From Candidatus Margulisiibacteriota bacterium (GTDB lineage: Bacteria; Margulisbacteria; Riflemargulisbacteria; GWF2-35-9; DYQY01): a stretch of 39,668 nucleotides of DNA. The position numbers were made by a program, and so were the translations under genes. The notes below the pieces were generated by a model. That model made no database searches, had not been told where the DNA came from, and saw only the letters and a list, made by a program, of their open reading frames with translations. Position 1 is the first letter of the stretch. Each line of letters starts with the position of its first letter. This document shows, piece by piece, positions 31,694 to 39,668 of the stretch. The stretch is from contig JAQWCF010000005.1 in the NCBI GenBank assembly GCA_028706105.1, positions 1 to 39,668 on the forward strand, given 5' to 3'.

Positions 31694-33502
31694 ATGCAGT
31701 TTGAAAAAGGACATAATAATTTTTTGAGAAAGATACAAAAGGATTACCCCTTAGTGAATAGACCAGAGGCTGAGTTGTATCGAGAAATTTTTTCGTATTC
31801 AGAAGTTCCCAAAATTGTGTTTGATGACCATTTAATTGCCTTTGATGTTCCTGAACAAGTTTTTATTACAGATACTACCTTCCGTGATGGACAGCAAGCC
31901 CGTGAGCCTTTTACTGTTAAGCAAATAGTAGATGTTTATAAATTACTTAGCAAACTAAGTGGCGAACAAGGGATTATCCGACAATCAGAATTTTTTATGT
32001 ATTCCGATAAGGATAAATTAGCCTTAGAAAAAGTTTTAGAATTAGGGCTAAAATTTCCTGAAGTAACTGGTTGGATTAGAGCCCAGAAAAGTGACTTTGA
32101 TCTTTTAAAGCAGTTTGACCTAAAAGAAACAGGGATATTAACCAGTGTTTCTGATTATCATATTTACATGAAATTAAAGATGGACAGAAAACAAGCTTTT
32201 GATTTTTATGTAGACATTGTTGCTCATTCTTTAGATAAAGGAATTATCCCAAGGTGTCATTTCGAAGATATTACGAGAGCAGATTTGTATGGATTTACTA
32301 TTCCTTTAGCTCAAAAGCTTATGCAAATGTCCAAAGAAGCCGGTATTCCAGTTAAAATAAGACTTTGTGATACGATGGGTTTTGGGGTTCCCTATTCTGG
32401 AGCCATTGCACCAAGAGGAGTTGCAAAACTTTGTCATGCTTTTAGAAATGATGCAGGTGTTCCTTCTGAATGGCTAGAATGGCATGGTCATAATGATTTT
32501 CATAAGGTTTTAGCTAATACAACCGAAGCCTGGTTACATGGTGTTGCAGGTGCCAACTGTGCCTTGTTTGGTTTGGGTGAACGAACTGGAAATTGTCCAA
32601 CAGAAGGAATGATTTTTGAGTATATGGGGTTATTCGGTCATCAGGCAGGAATTGATACAACTGTAATTACTGAATTGAAAGAGTACTTCGAGAAAGAGTT
32701 AGGTCAGGCTTTTCCAACAAACTATCCATTTATTGGAGATGATTTTAATACCACTAAAGCTGGAATTCATGCTGATGGTATGGTTAAGAATGAAGAAATT
32801 TATAATGTTTTTGATACAGTGGCTCTGCTTAATAGAGAACCGGGAGTAAGTATTACTGATAAGACCGGAACCGCTGGAGTTATCCATTGGGTGTATAAAC
32901 ATTATCCCAAAGCACAGGAACTGGGCTTAACCAAGAAACACCCAAAAGTTATTAAGATTTATGACTGGATAGTTGCAGAATATAATTTTGGAAGAATTAC
33001 TTCGATATCTGACCAAGAGATGGAAAAGGCTATAAGGTACTATCTTCCCGAGTTAGTTCATACTACTTATTTGGAATTACGTAGGAGAATAACGGAGACA
33101 GCTGTCAAAATCATTGAAGAAACAGCAGTTATGTCTGAACTTAAGTCTTTGGATCCTAAAAAGTTTGAACCAATCTTAGTTCGACTTGCCCAGAATGATC
33201 CAGCAATGAAGCTTATCTCTATAACAAATGAAGAAGGCAAGAAATTAGGCAAGAATATTACTCAGTTATGTGATAAAAAGGCTTATGAAGAGAAGATGCT
33301 GGATGTAGACTTTTCTGATAGACAGTGGTTTGTCGAACCAATGAGTGATGGTAATACTCATATTTCAGAAATTTATATGTCAAAAATTACTAATTATCTA
33401 ACAATGACAGTTTCGGCTCCAATTTTTGATGATTCAGACCACATTGTTGGGATACTTGCGATAGACTTCAATTTTGATGAACTAGCAAACGAGGTAGATT
33501 AA
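31694..33502 (+). CDS. Probable Re-citrate synthase fused to a C-terminal Cache/PDC-like domain
   Basis: The 602-aa protein starts at ATG 31694, 6 nt after AAAGG (31683-31687). GTG 31673 is rejected because it lies in a repeat. Residues about 50-480 form a DRE-TIM metallolyase: ITDTTFRDGQQAREPF (58-73), FEDITRADL, LCDTMGFGVP, metal-binding HGHND (264-268) and GLGERTGN. The FRDGQQAR wording is that of Re-type citrate synthases of anaerobes rather than LeuA or homocitrate synthase. Residues about 490-602 look like a Cache/PDC sensor domain: MKLISITNEEGKKLG, DFSDRQWF, YMSKITNYLTMTVSAPIFDD and VGILAIDFNFDEL. Such domains normally sit outside the cell, but no signal or membrane segment is present here. 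Aconitase follows 4 nt later, supporting citrate as product. The fusion is the main oddity. Confidence 0.8.
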   Translation: MQFEKGHNNFLRKIQKDYPLVNRPEAELYREIFSYSEVPKIVFDDHLIAFDVPEQVFITDTTFRDGQQAREPFTVKQIVDVYKLLSKLSGEQGIIRQSEFFMYSDKDKLALEKVLELGLKFPEVTGWIRAQKSDFDLLKQFDLKETGILTSVSDYHIYMKLKMDRKQAFDFYVDIVAHSLDKGIIPRCHFEDITRADLYGFTIPLAQKLMQMSKEAGIPVKIRLCDTMGFGVPYSGAIAPRGVAKLCHAFRNDAGVPSEWLEWHGHNDFHKVLANTTEAWLHGVAGANCALFGLGERTGNCPTEGMIFEYMGLFGHQAGIDTTVITELKEYFEKELGQAFPTNYPFIGDDFNTTKAGIHADGMVKNEEIYNVFDTVALLNREPGVSITDKTGTAGVIHWVYKHYPKAQELGLTKKHPKVIKIYDWIVAEYNFGRITSISDQEMEKAIRYYLPELVHTTYLELRRRITETAVKIIEETAVMSELKSLDPKKFEPILVRLAQNDPAMKLISITNEEGKKLGKNITQLCDKKAYEEKMLDVDFSDRQWFVEPMSDGNTHISEIYMSKITNYLTMTVSAPIFDDSDHIVGILAIDFNFDELANEVD

Positions 33503-33506
33503 TAAG

Positions 33507-35426
33507 ATGAATTTAGTTGAGAAGATAATTAATAAACATATTGTTGATAAATCTGGTGAACAAGAAATTGGAATTAAAATAGACCAAACATTAACTCAAG
33601 ACGCAACAGGCACCATGGCATATTTGGAGTTTGAGGCAATTGGAAGAGAAGCTATTTCAACAGAGTTGTCAGTCAGTTACGTTGACCATAATACTTTACA
33701 AGATGGATTCGAAAATGCCGATGACCATAGATATTTACAGTCAATAGCTGCTAAATATGGCTTGTATTTTTCTAAAGCTGGAAATGGTATCTGTCATCAA
33801 GTTCATTTAGAAACATTTGGTAAGCCAGGTAAAACCTTATTAGGTTCTGATTCTCATACTCCAACTGGCGGAGGACTTGGAATGATCGCTATCGGTGCTG
33901 GCGGACTGGATATAGCTACTGCTTTAGCTGGTGGAGCCTTTTATTTGCCAACACCTAAGGTTTTGAAAGTAGAACTTACGGGGAAACTTTCTCCTTTTGT
34001 TACTGCAAAAGATGTTATTTTAAAGCTATTACAGATTCTTACAACTAAAGGAAATGTTGGATATATTGTGGAGTACACGGGTAAAGGGGTTAAAACTTTA
34101 TCAGTTCCAGAAAGAGCAACTATTGCTAATATGGGCGCTGAGTTGGGCGTGACAACTTCAGTCTTCCCTTCGGATGAAGTAACCAAAGAATTTTTAAGAG
34201 CGCAGGGCAGAGAAAATGATTGGATAGAGCTGATGGCCGATAAAGATGCTACATACAATAAAGAAATCTCTATTAACCTTGCTACACTAAAGCCGATGAT
34301 TGCTTTGCCTCATTCGCCAGATAATGTCAAAGAGGTTTCAGAAGTTGCTGGGATGAAGGTTAACCAAGTTCTTATTGGGAGCTGTACAAATAGTTCGTAT
34401 AAAGATTTATATACAGTGGCTATGCTTTTAAAAGATAAACAAGTTTCTACCGACGTTTCTTTTGGTGTTGCTCCTGGCTCTAAGCAGGTGCTAGAGATGA
34501 TGATGGAAACTGGCTTGATGAAAAACATTGTAGAAGCTGGTGGCAGAGTTTTAGAGTCTAGTTGTGGTTTTTGTATAGGGATGGGACAGTCTCCTGCTAC
34601 GGATGCGGTTAGTATAAGAACTAATAATCGTAATTTTTATGGAAGAAGTGGAACCAACAGTGCTGGTATTTATTTAGTTAGCCCAGAGACAGCGGTTGCT
34701 TGTGCTTTAACTGGAGAGATTACTGATCCGTCAGAGTTTTTTCAAAAAGCAGTCGAATTTAAACAACCATCAAAATTTTTAGTAAATAATTCTTTGGTGA
34801 TTAAGCCTTTACCTGTTAACGAACGGGCTAAGGTAGAAATATTAAAAGGTCCCAACATTGGGCCGCCTCCAATCAGTAGTCGCCTGGCAGAAAGCTTACA
34901 AACAAAGGTAGTTATTAAAGTCGGAGACAAAATAACCACAGACCATATTATGCCTGCAGGTCGATTTTTGAAGTTTCGTTCAAATATAGATAAGTATTCA
35001 CAGGCAGTTTTTAACGATGTTGAACCAAAATTTGCTGATAAATGTAAGGCTAACAAGTCAGGTGGATTTGATAATTTAATAGTAGCAGGACTTAGTTATG
35101 GCCAAGGTTCATCAAGGGAACATGCAGCTATTTGCCCTATGTATTTGGGTGTAAAAGTTGTTATTGTTAAATCTATTGAGCGAATACATAGGGCAAATCT
35201 TATAAATTTTGGAATTATTCCTTTGGTTTTTAAAAAGGAAAGCGACTATGCTAGAGTTAAAGCTGAAGAGATTTTTTCTTTTAACAAGATTAGAGAACAG
35301 ATTAAACAAGATTTTGTGGTTATGGAAAGTGCCTCTGGTAATAAATTCGAGTTAGTTGCTGGATTTTCTGAAAGAGAAATAGAACAATTGCTTGCTGGTG
35401 GTAAGCTTAATCTACTTAAGGAGTAA
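33507..35426 (+). CDS. acnA: Aconitate hydratase
   Basis: Aconitase isomerises citrate to isocitrate with a 4Fe-4S cluster. The 639-aa protein has cluster ligands Cys293 in GSCTNSS and Cys353/Cys356 in SSCGFCIGMG, substrate-binding LLGSDSHTPTGGGLGM near the N-terminus and the C-terminal swivel domain with TDHIMPAGRFLKFRSN and GLSYGQGSSREHAA. The length and domain order fit the shorter bacterial aconitases, with both catalytic and swivel parts in one chain, which excludes LeuC. It lies 4 nt after the probable citrate synthase and 2 nt before proS, with AATAAG as a weak ribosome-binding site. No isocitrate dehydrogenase gene is in the window. Confidence 0.93.
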   Translation: MNLVEKIINKHIVDKSGEQEIGIKIDQTLTQDATGTMAYLEFEAIGREAISTELSVSYVDHNTLQDGFENADDHRYLQSIAAKYGLYFSKAGNGICHQVHLETFGKPGKTLLGSDSHTPTGGGLGMIAIGAGGLDIATALAGGAFYLPTPKVLKVELTGKLSPFVTAKDVILKLLQILTTKGNVGYIVEYTGKGVKTLSVPERATIANMGAELGVTTSVFPSDEVTKEFLRAQGRENDWIELMADKDATYNKEISINLATLKPMIALPHSPDNVKEVSEVAGMKVNQVLIGSCTNSSYKDLYTVAMLLKDKQVSTDVSFGVAPGSKQVLEMMMETGLMKNIVEAGGRVLESSCGFCIGMGQSPATDAVSIRTNNRNFYGRSGTNSAGIYLVSPETAVACALTGEITDPSEFFQKAVEFKQPSKFLVNNSLVIKPLPVNERAKVEILKGPNIGPPPISSRLAESLQTKVVIKVGDKITTDHIMPAGRFLKFRSNIDKYSQAVFNDVEPKFADKCKANKSGGFDNLIVAGLSYGQGSSREHAAICPMYLGVKVVIVKSIERIHRANLINFGIIPLVFKKESDYARVKAEEIFSFNKIREQIKQDFVVMESASGNKFELVAGFSEREIEQLLAGGKLNLLKE

Positions 35427-35428
35427 TA

Positions 35429-37165
35429 ATGAAGTACAGCAAATATTATATACCGACGTTTAGAGAAAATCCTGCCGATGCGGAAATTCCTAGCCAAGCT
35501 ATTGCTTTGCGTGGTGGTTATATTAAAAAGATAGCAACTGGTATCTATGATTATTTACCTTTAGGACTAAAAGTTATTCGTAAAGTTGAAAAAATTATTA
35601 GAGAAGAAATGAACAGAAAAGACGCTGTTGAGGTGCTAATGCCTTCAATGGTGCCAGCTGAGCTTTGGCAAAAGAGTGGTAGATGGTTTAAGTATGGCAA
35701 GGAACTTCTTAGGATCAAAGATAGGGCAGGACGTGACTTTTGTTATGGACCTACACATGAAGAAGTAATCGTGAATTTAGTGAGTGATGATTTGAAAAGT
35801 TATAAGCAGTTGCCAATAAATTTTTATCAGATTCAGAATAAATTTCGTGATGAAATAAGACCTAGGTTTGGTTTAATGAGAGCGCGCGAATTTTCTATGA
35901 AAGATGCCTACAGTTTCCATGCTGATGAACAGAGCTTGGATGTTACTTATAAAGACATGTATGAAGCCTATAGCAATATATTTTCTAGATGTGGCTTAGA
36001 TTATCGAGTTGTTAGTGCTGATTCTGGTGCGATCGGTGGTAGTTCTTCCCAAGAATTTATGATAGTAGCGGAGACAGGTGAAGATGAAATTTTGTATTGT
36101 TCTAATTGTGACCATGCGGCTAATATAGAGAAAGCAAGCACAAAGGTGACGAATAAATCTGAACCTCTGTTGGCAAAAGAAAAGGTACATACTCCAAACA
36201 TTAAAGCCATTGAAGACATTTCTAGTTTCTTGCAAGTAGGAGCAGAAAAGACGATTAAAGCAGTAGCTTATAAATATGACAAAGAAGTAGCTCCAGAAAA
36301 AATTCAGTCTAAATATGCAATGGTATTTATTCGTGGTGATTACGAAGTAAATGATGTGAAATTGATGAATAACCTAGATGCCTTAGGAATAGAACCAGCT
36401 ACTGAAGAGGAAATAGTTAGTGTATTTAAAACGGTTCCTGGGTTTATGGGTTTTGCTCCTGAACAATGTGAGTATAAAATCATTATTGATGATTCAATTA
36501 TTGGTATTACAAATGCGGTAGTAGGTGCAAATGAGAAAGATTATCATTTTAAAAATGTGAATGTTGGCAGAGATTATCTAGTTGATGATAGTTTAGTTGC
36601 AGATGTTAAAACCGTTAATGTTGGAGATCTTTGTTTGTCTTGTTTTAAAGGAACATACAATAAAGAGAGAGGGATAGAAGTAGGTCATATTTTCAAGCTT
36701 GGCACCAAATATTCGGAATCGATGGAAGCAACCTTTCTTGATCAACAAGGTAAAGTTAAGCCTTTTATTATGGGTTGTTATGGGATAGGCGTTGGCAGAA
36801 CAGCTATGGCTGCGATAGAGCAACATCACGACGACAATGGACCGCTGTGGCCAATCAGCATTGCTCCCTTTGAAGTTATTGTATTGCCAGTTAATCTTAA
36901 CAAAGAAGAGCAAGTAAATTTAGCCGAGAATATTTACACTGAGTTGATGTCCAAAGGTTTTGATGTTTTGTGCGATGATCGAGATGAACGACTTGGCGTG
37001 AAAATGAATGATGCTGATTTGATAGGCGCACCATTTAGAGTGATTGTTGGGAAAAGGTCTATTGAGGGAATTGTCGAGCTTAGTTTCAGAAATGGTGATC
37101 CTAAGTTAGAGATGACAGCAAAGGAAGCAATCCAGTTTCTTACAGAAAAAATTAAAGGAGTTTAG
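35429..37165 (+). CDS. proS: Prolyl-tRNA synthetase (bacterial type)
   Basis: ProS charges tRNA-Pro. The 578-aa protein has class II motif 1 (LPLGLKVIRKVEKIIREEM), motif 2 with DEIRPRFGLMRAREFSMKDAYSF split as RDEIRPRFGLMR and REFSMKDAYSFH, GPTHEE, a YbaK-like editing insertion (about 235-390) and motif 3 GCYGIGVGRTAMAAIEQ. The C-terminal anticodon-binding domain has VLCDDRDERLGVKMNDADLIG. It is the bacterial-type enzyme with editing domain and normal length. It is joined to the aconitase gene by a 2-nt gap. Confidence 0.97.
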   Translation: MKYSKYYIPTFRENPADAEIPSQAIALRGGYIKKIATGIYDYLPLGLKVIRKVEKIIREEMNRKDAVEVLMPSMVPAELWQKSGRWFKYGKELLRIKDRAGRDFCYGPTHEEVIVNLVSDDLKSYKQLPINFYQIQNKFRDEIRPRFGLMRAREFSMKDAYSFHADEQSLDVTYKDMYEAYSNIFSRCGLDYRVVSADSGAIGGSSSQEFMIVAETGEDEILYCSNCDHAANIEKASTKVTNKSEPLLAKEKVHTPNIKAIEDISSFLQVGAEKTIKAVAYKYDKEVAPEKIQSKYAMVFIRGDYEVNDVKLMNNLDALGIEPATEEEIVSVFKTVPGFMGFAPEQCEYKIIIDDSIIGITNAVVGANEKDYHFKNVNVGRDYLVDDSLVADVKTVNVGDLCLSCFKGTYNKERGIEVGHIFKLGTKYSESMEATFLDQQGKVKPFIMGCYGIGVGRTAMAAIEQHHDDNGPLWPISIAPFEVIVLPVNLNKEEQVNLAENIYTELMSKGFDVLCDDRDERLGVKMNDADLIGAPFRVIVGKRSIEGIVELSFRNGDPKLEMTAKEAIQFLTEKIKGV

Positions 37166-37172
37166 CTAGGTA

Positions 37173-37793
37173 ATGACTTGGCCAACAATAATAATAATTT
37201 TTGTAAGCTTATTTACATTGTTTAATAATATAAATTATAATCCTCAAACTAACTGTAATCCACAAGAATTTCAGATGCGACAAACAGAGTATGACCAGTA
37301 CCTTCCTTATGATACTAGTTATCAGATTGTTTCAGCAAATTTATATCAGACAATTGTTTCTTATGTTATGAATTATAATAAAAATTTAGTATTAACTGAT
37401 GTATTGGAAATAGCAGAAGCAAACGTTAAATATGGGATAGAGTATAATGTAGACCCATTATTATTAACTGCTCAGCAGTCAGCAGAATCAAGTTTTAATA
37501 GACATGCAGTATCTCCATCTGGAGCAAGAGGTATTGGGCAGTTTATGCCGTTTAATTTTCCTGCTTATAATATAACCGATCCCCACAACGTAGCGCAGGG
37601 GATAAAAGCACAAGCTAAGATGATGAGAGAGTTACTGGATATGTGGAAGGGTAATATTAACTATGCCTTAGCTTCGTATGTGGAAGGGTGTAATTCTATA
37701 AAATCAAAAGGCTCTCAAGCATTTAAGCCTTCAACTCAGGGTTACGTTGATAAGATTTTAAAAACTTATGAGAATCTCAAAAAATTAACATGA
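37173..37793 (+). CDS. Lytic transglycosylase (SLT domain)
   Basis: Lytic transglycosylases cut peptidoglycan between MurNAc and GlcNAc and form anhydro ends. The 206-aa protein has an N-terminal hydrophobic segment (IIIIFVSLFTLF, signal peptide or anchor) and an SLT-type domain from about 80: YNVDPLLLTAQQSAESSFN with the catalytic Glu105, AVSPSGARGIGQFMP and a downstream ALASYVEGC in place of the more usual ALAAYNAG. The start lies 7 nt after proS. It overlaps the next gene by 4 nt. A periplasmic location is expected. Confidence 0.88.
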   Translation: MTWPTIIIIFVSLFTLFNNINYNPQTNCNPQEFQMRQTEYDQYLPYDTSYQIVSANLYQTIVSYVMNYNKNLVLTDVLEIAEANVKYGIEYNVDPLLLTAQQSAESSFNRHAVSPSGARGIGQFMPFNFPAYNITDPHNVAQGIKAQAKMMRELLDMWKGNINYALASYVEGCNSIKSKGSQAFKPSTQGYVDKILKTYENLKKLT

Positions 37794-38782
37794 AAAAAGT
37801 AGCGTTTACCACCACTATTCCCCAAGAGTATATTTGGGCGGCTAGTGCTATTCCTGTAGACCTAAACAATCTTTTTATATTAGGGCAATCTAAAAAGTTT
37901 ATAATATCTGGAGAAAAACATGGTGTTACCAGAAATACTTGCAGTTGGATCAAGGGATTGATGGGTGCAGTTGTAGAGTATGAAGAAGAATTTGACACTA
38001 TTATCGCTGTTACAGAGGGCGACTGTAGTAACAATCATGGATTGGTTAATTTGTGCCAGCATTTTATGCCGTCGCTTAAGGTTGTTTCTTTTGCTTATCC
38101 GGCAGATAGGGATGAACGAAAGCTGAGGTATGAGTTAGATAAATTAGGTGAACATTTTGGAGTTAGTTATGAGCAAGCAATGGAAATTAAAGAAAAACTA
38201 GATTTAGTAAGAGAACGATTAAGAGTATTAGACATTTTGTTTTATCAGAAGAAAAATGTTAGTGCTACTGAGTTTCAAAGATTAATGGTTGCTTCTTCGG
38301 ATTTTGGCAGCAACGTGGAAGTTTATAGTAATAAAATTGAAGAGTTAATAAAGCTAGCAGAAACTAGTCAATCAAATGTTCACACCATTTCCATAGGGTA
38401 TATGGGCGTTCCAACAATAATTAGTAATCTTTTTGGTTATTTAGAAGATGAGCTTGGGGTGAAGCTGTCTTATTTTGAAGTAGAAAATGATTTTGCTATG
38501 CTTCAAGAAAGCAAAGATTTAATAGAGCAATATCAGAACTTTAATTACCCGTATGAGTTAAATCGAAGAATCATTGAAGTAGAAAAACAAATAAAACAAA
38601 GAAATTTAAAAGGAATTATTCATTATGCTCAAGCTTTTTGTCATCGACAACTTGATGATATTATTATCAAAAACAGACTTAGCGTTCCTGTTTTGACAAT
38701 CGAAGGCGATGCTCCTGGTGAGCTTGATATGAGGACAAAGATAAGGATAGAATGTTTTGTAGAAAGGTTAAAAGAAGCATGA
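37790..38782 (+). CDS. 2-hydroxyacyl-CoA dehydratase (HgdB/FldC)-like protein
   Basis: The fold matches subunits of 2-hydroxyglutaryl-CoA dehydratases, which bind a 4Fe-4S cluster. The 330-aa protein has cysteines at the expected places: Cys51 in RNTCSWIKG, Cys79 in TEGDCSNNHG and Cys284 in AQAFCHRQLDD. It also has IEGDAPGELDMRTKIRIECF at the C-terminus. The partner subunit and the ATP-dependent activator (HgdC) are not nearby. Family members without partners are known in several lineages and have uncertain roles. It overlaps the lytic transglycosylase and GT2 genes by ATGA junctions, so it is coupled to envelope genes rather than to fermentation genes. The family call is fairly sure; activity is not. 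Confidence 0.82.
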   Translation: MKKVAFTTTIPQEYIWAASAIPVDLNNLFILGQSKKFIISGEKHGVTRNTCSWIKGLMGAVVEYEEEFDTIIAVTEGDCSNNHGLVNLCQHFMPSLKVVSFAYPADRDERKLRYELDKLGEHFGVSYEQAMEIKEKLDLVRERLRVLDILFYQKKNVSATEFQRLMVASSDFGSNVEVYSNKIEELIKLAETSQSNVHTISIGYMGVPTIISNLFGYLEDELGVKLSYFEVENDFAMLQESKDLIEQYQNFNYPYELNRRIIEVEKQIKQRNLKGIIHYAQAFCHRQLDDIIIKNRLSVPVLTIEGDAPGELDMRTKIRIECFVERLKEA

Positions 38783-39492
38783 AAGTATCCGTAATAGTTA
38801 TTCATTATAATACACCTGAGCTTTTAAAAAATTGCTTGGATTCCTTTTATGAATCAAACAAAGCTGTCAGTTTTGACGTTATTGTTGTTGATAATGCTTC
38901 ATCAAATAAGTTTAATAAAGATAGGCTTATGGAGGATTATTCAAACATTAGTTTTATAGAAAATTCAGAGAATGTTGGGTTTGCCAAAGCTAATAATCAA
39001 GGAGCAGTGGAAGCACTTGGGGAATATTTGTTTTTACTAAACTCAGACACTGTAACTAATAAAGATGTTTTGAGTCCGTTAGTGAGTTTTTATGAAAGCA
39101 AGAAAAAAATTGGCATTTTAGGGCCACGTTTGTTGAATCAGGATAGGTCAATTCAATATTATGGAAGCGTTTTAGGTAGGCACAAATATCGTGGCAATAA
39201 TCCCCGAGTTGTTGATTTTTTGTCAGGGGCAGCAATGTTTGTGAACAAAGAACTTTATTTAGCAGTTGGTGGCTTTGATGAGAATTACTTTTTTTATAAT
39301 GAAGACTTAGACCTTTGCAAAACATTAACAAGAAAAGGTTACCAAAATTACTATCATCCAGAAATAGTTCTTGTCCATTTAGGTGGTGGTAGTACTTTTG
39401 CTGCAAAGTCGCTTAAGAAGCAAGCATGGAAGAGTAGTTGGTATTTCTTTAAGAAGTTTTATTTGTCTTTCTTGCGACCATTAAACCAATGA
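38779..39492 (+). CDS. GT2 family glycosyltransferase
   Basis: This GT-A glycosyltransferase resembles rhamnosyltransferases of surface polysaccharides. ATG 38779 is chosen in the ATGA overlap with the previous stop; the upstream in-frame ATG 38752 would overlap by 31 nt and add nine residues before the conserved start. The 237-aa product has VSVIVIHYNTPELL, VVDNASSN, VGFAKANNQGA, the LLNSDT nucleotide-binding motif, LSGAAMFVNKEL and the GGFDENYFFYNEDLDLC acidic motif. It ends with a basic stretch and is shorter than many relatives (about 300 aa). It is the last gene of the operon starting at 31694. Confidence 0.92.
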   Translation: MKVSVIVIHYNTPELLKNCLDSFYESNKAVSFDVIVVDNASSNKFNKDRLMEDYSNISFIENSENVGFAKANNQGAVEALGEYLFLLNSDTVTNKDVLSPLVSFYESKKKIGILGPRLLNQDRSIQYYGSVLGRHKYRGNNPRVVDFLSGAAMFVNKELYLAVGGFDENYFFYNEDLDLCKTLTRKGYQNYYHPEIVLVHLGGGSTFAAKSLKKQAWKSSWYFFKKFYLSFLRPLNQ

Positions 39493-39518
39493 ATCATTGA
39501 ACTATTGAACCAATGAAC
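39487..39518. repeat. Four tandem 8-bp units
   Basis: CAATGAAT, CATTGAAC, TATTGAAC and CAATGAAC follow each other without gaps. The array starts in the last codons of the GT2 gene and its third unit supplies the TTGAAC -35 box of the next gene. Confidence 0.6.
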
Positions 39519-39533
39519 CAGTATGTGTATAAT
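39505..39533 (+). promoter_or_regulatory. Strong promoter giving a leaderless mRNA
   Basis: TTGAAC (39505-39510) and TATAAT (39528-39533) are exactly 17 nt apart, the best match in the window. ATG 39540 begins 6 nt after TATAAT, where transcription should start. No ribosome-binding site lies between. Confidence 0.65.
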
Positions 39534-39539
39534 TTAAGC

Positions 39540-39668
39540 ATGTACACCTTGCCAGAATATATAGACAAGTATTTTAACAAGTTTCTTTCCAGCATTTATA
39601 TCCAACCCAACATAACATATCAAGATGCTTATGAAATAATTCAACAGCGGGCAACTTATATCCAATCT
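39540..39668 (+). CDS. N-terminal fragment of an unknown protein
   Basis: ATG 39540 opens a frame that stays open to the window edge (43 residues, beginning MYTLPEYIDKYF and containing QDAYEIIQQRA). It is helical and soluble in character with no signal peptide. It is supported by a strong promoter whose expected transcription start coincides with the ATG. No family is recognised from this fragment. Confidence 0.6.
   Translation, partial: MYTLPEYIDKYFNKFLSSIYIQPNITYQDAYEIIQQRATYIQS

Noticed and set aside
31694-33502. Second LeuA or homocitrate synthase
   Set aside because: The FRDGQQAR and HGHND wording, the lack of a LeuA regulatory domain and the adjacent aconitase fit Re-citrate synthase better; a true leuA is at 23066. 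Homocitrate synthase remains possible but less likely.

Overview
The window is AT-rich bacterial chromosome carrying mostly core genes. It suggests an uncultured, probably anaerobic, diderm bacterium. The diderm signs are a predicted outer-membrane barrel protein, a long periplasmic/outer-membrane metallopeptidase, and a secreted protease whose C-terminus resembles a type IX sorting domain. The anaerobic signs are pyruvate phosphate dikinase, a probable Re-type citrate synthase and a 2-hydroxyacyl-CoA dehydratase-like protein. The mix recalls candidate phyla such as Margulisbacteria or Saganbacteria (WOR-1), but that placement is an impression, not a result.

Layout. 1-1270: the tail of an unknown gene, a hairpin-rich repeat, and a DUF89 gene divergent from ppdK. 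1271-4000: ppdK, closed by a strong terminator. 4001-6515: a secretion pair (barrel protein and subtilisin with sorting-like tail). 6573-7632: an unrecognised LRR-tailed protein. 7646-12765: a cell-envelope operon (sugar-nucleotide epimerase, WecA/TagO-type transferase, AmiC-type amidase, murI). 12762-13021: tRNA-Cys preceded by a partial tRNA copy and a structured 119-nt insert. 13097-19786: rmuC, then a glycine cleavage block (gcvT, gcvH, gcvPA, gcvPB), a small unknown gene and a LipM-like octanoyltransferase that could lipoylate GcvH. 19824-24574: ilvB-ilvN-ilvC-leuA for branched-chain amino acids. 24622-27301: a HEXXH peptidase with propeller and barrel. 27309-27521: a MITE-like element. 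27526-31518, minus strand: recO, a GT4 glycosyltransferase, a very small CxxxCxxC protein, a solute-binding protein and AMMECR1. 31570-39492: a probable Re-citrate synthase fused to a Cache/PDC sensor domain, aconitase, proS, a lytic transglycosylase, an HgdB-like protein and a GT2 glycosyltransferase. 39505-39668: the start of another gene.

How the genes work together. PPDK links pyruvate and PEP. The citrate synthase-like protein and aconitase would form the oxidative entry to 2-oxoglutarate and glutamate. The gcv block supplies or drains one-carbon units and has its own lipoylation gene. ilvBNC-leuA feeds valine and leucine synthesis (ilvD and leuBCD are not here). The most unusual items are the citrate synthase/Cache fusion, several promoters placed so close to ATG that the mRNAs should be leaderless, the tRNA-Cys partial duplication, and a family of non-coding hairpin repeats at three loci.
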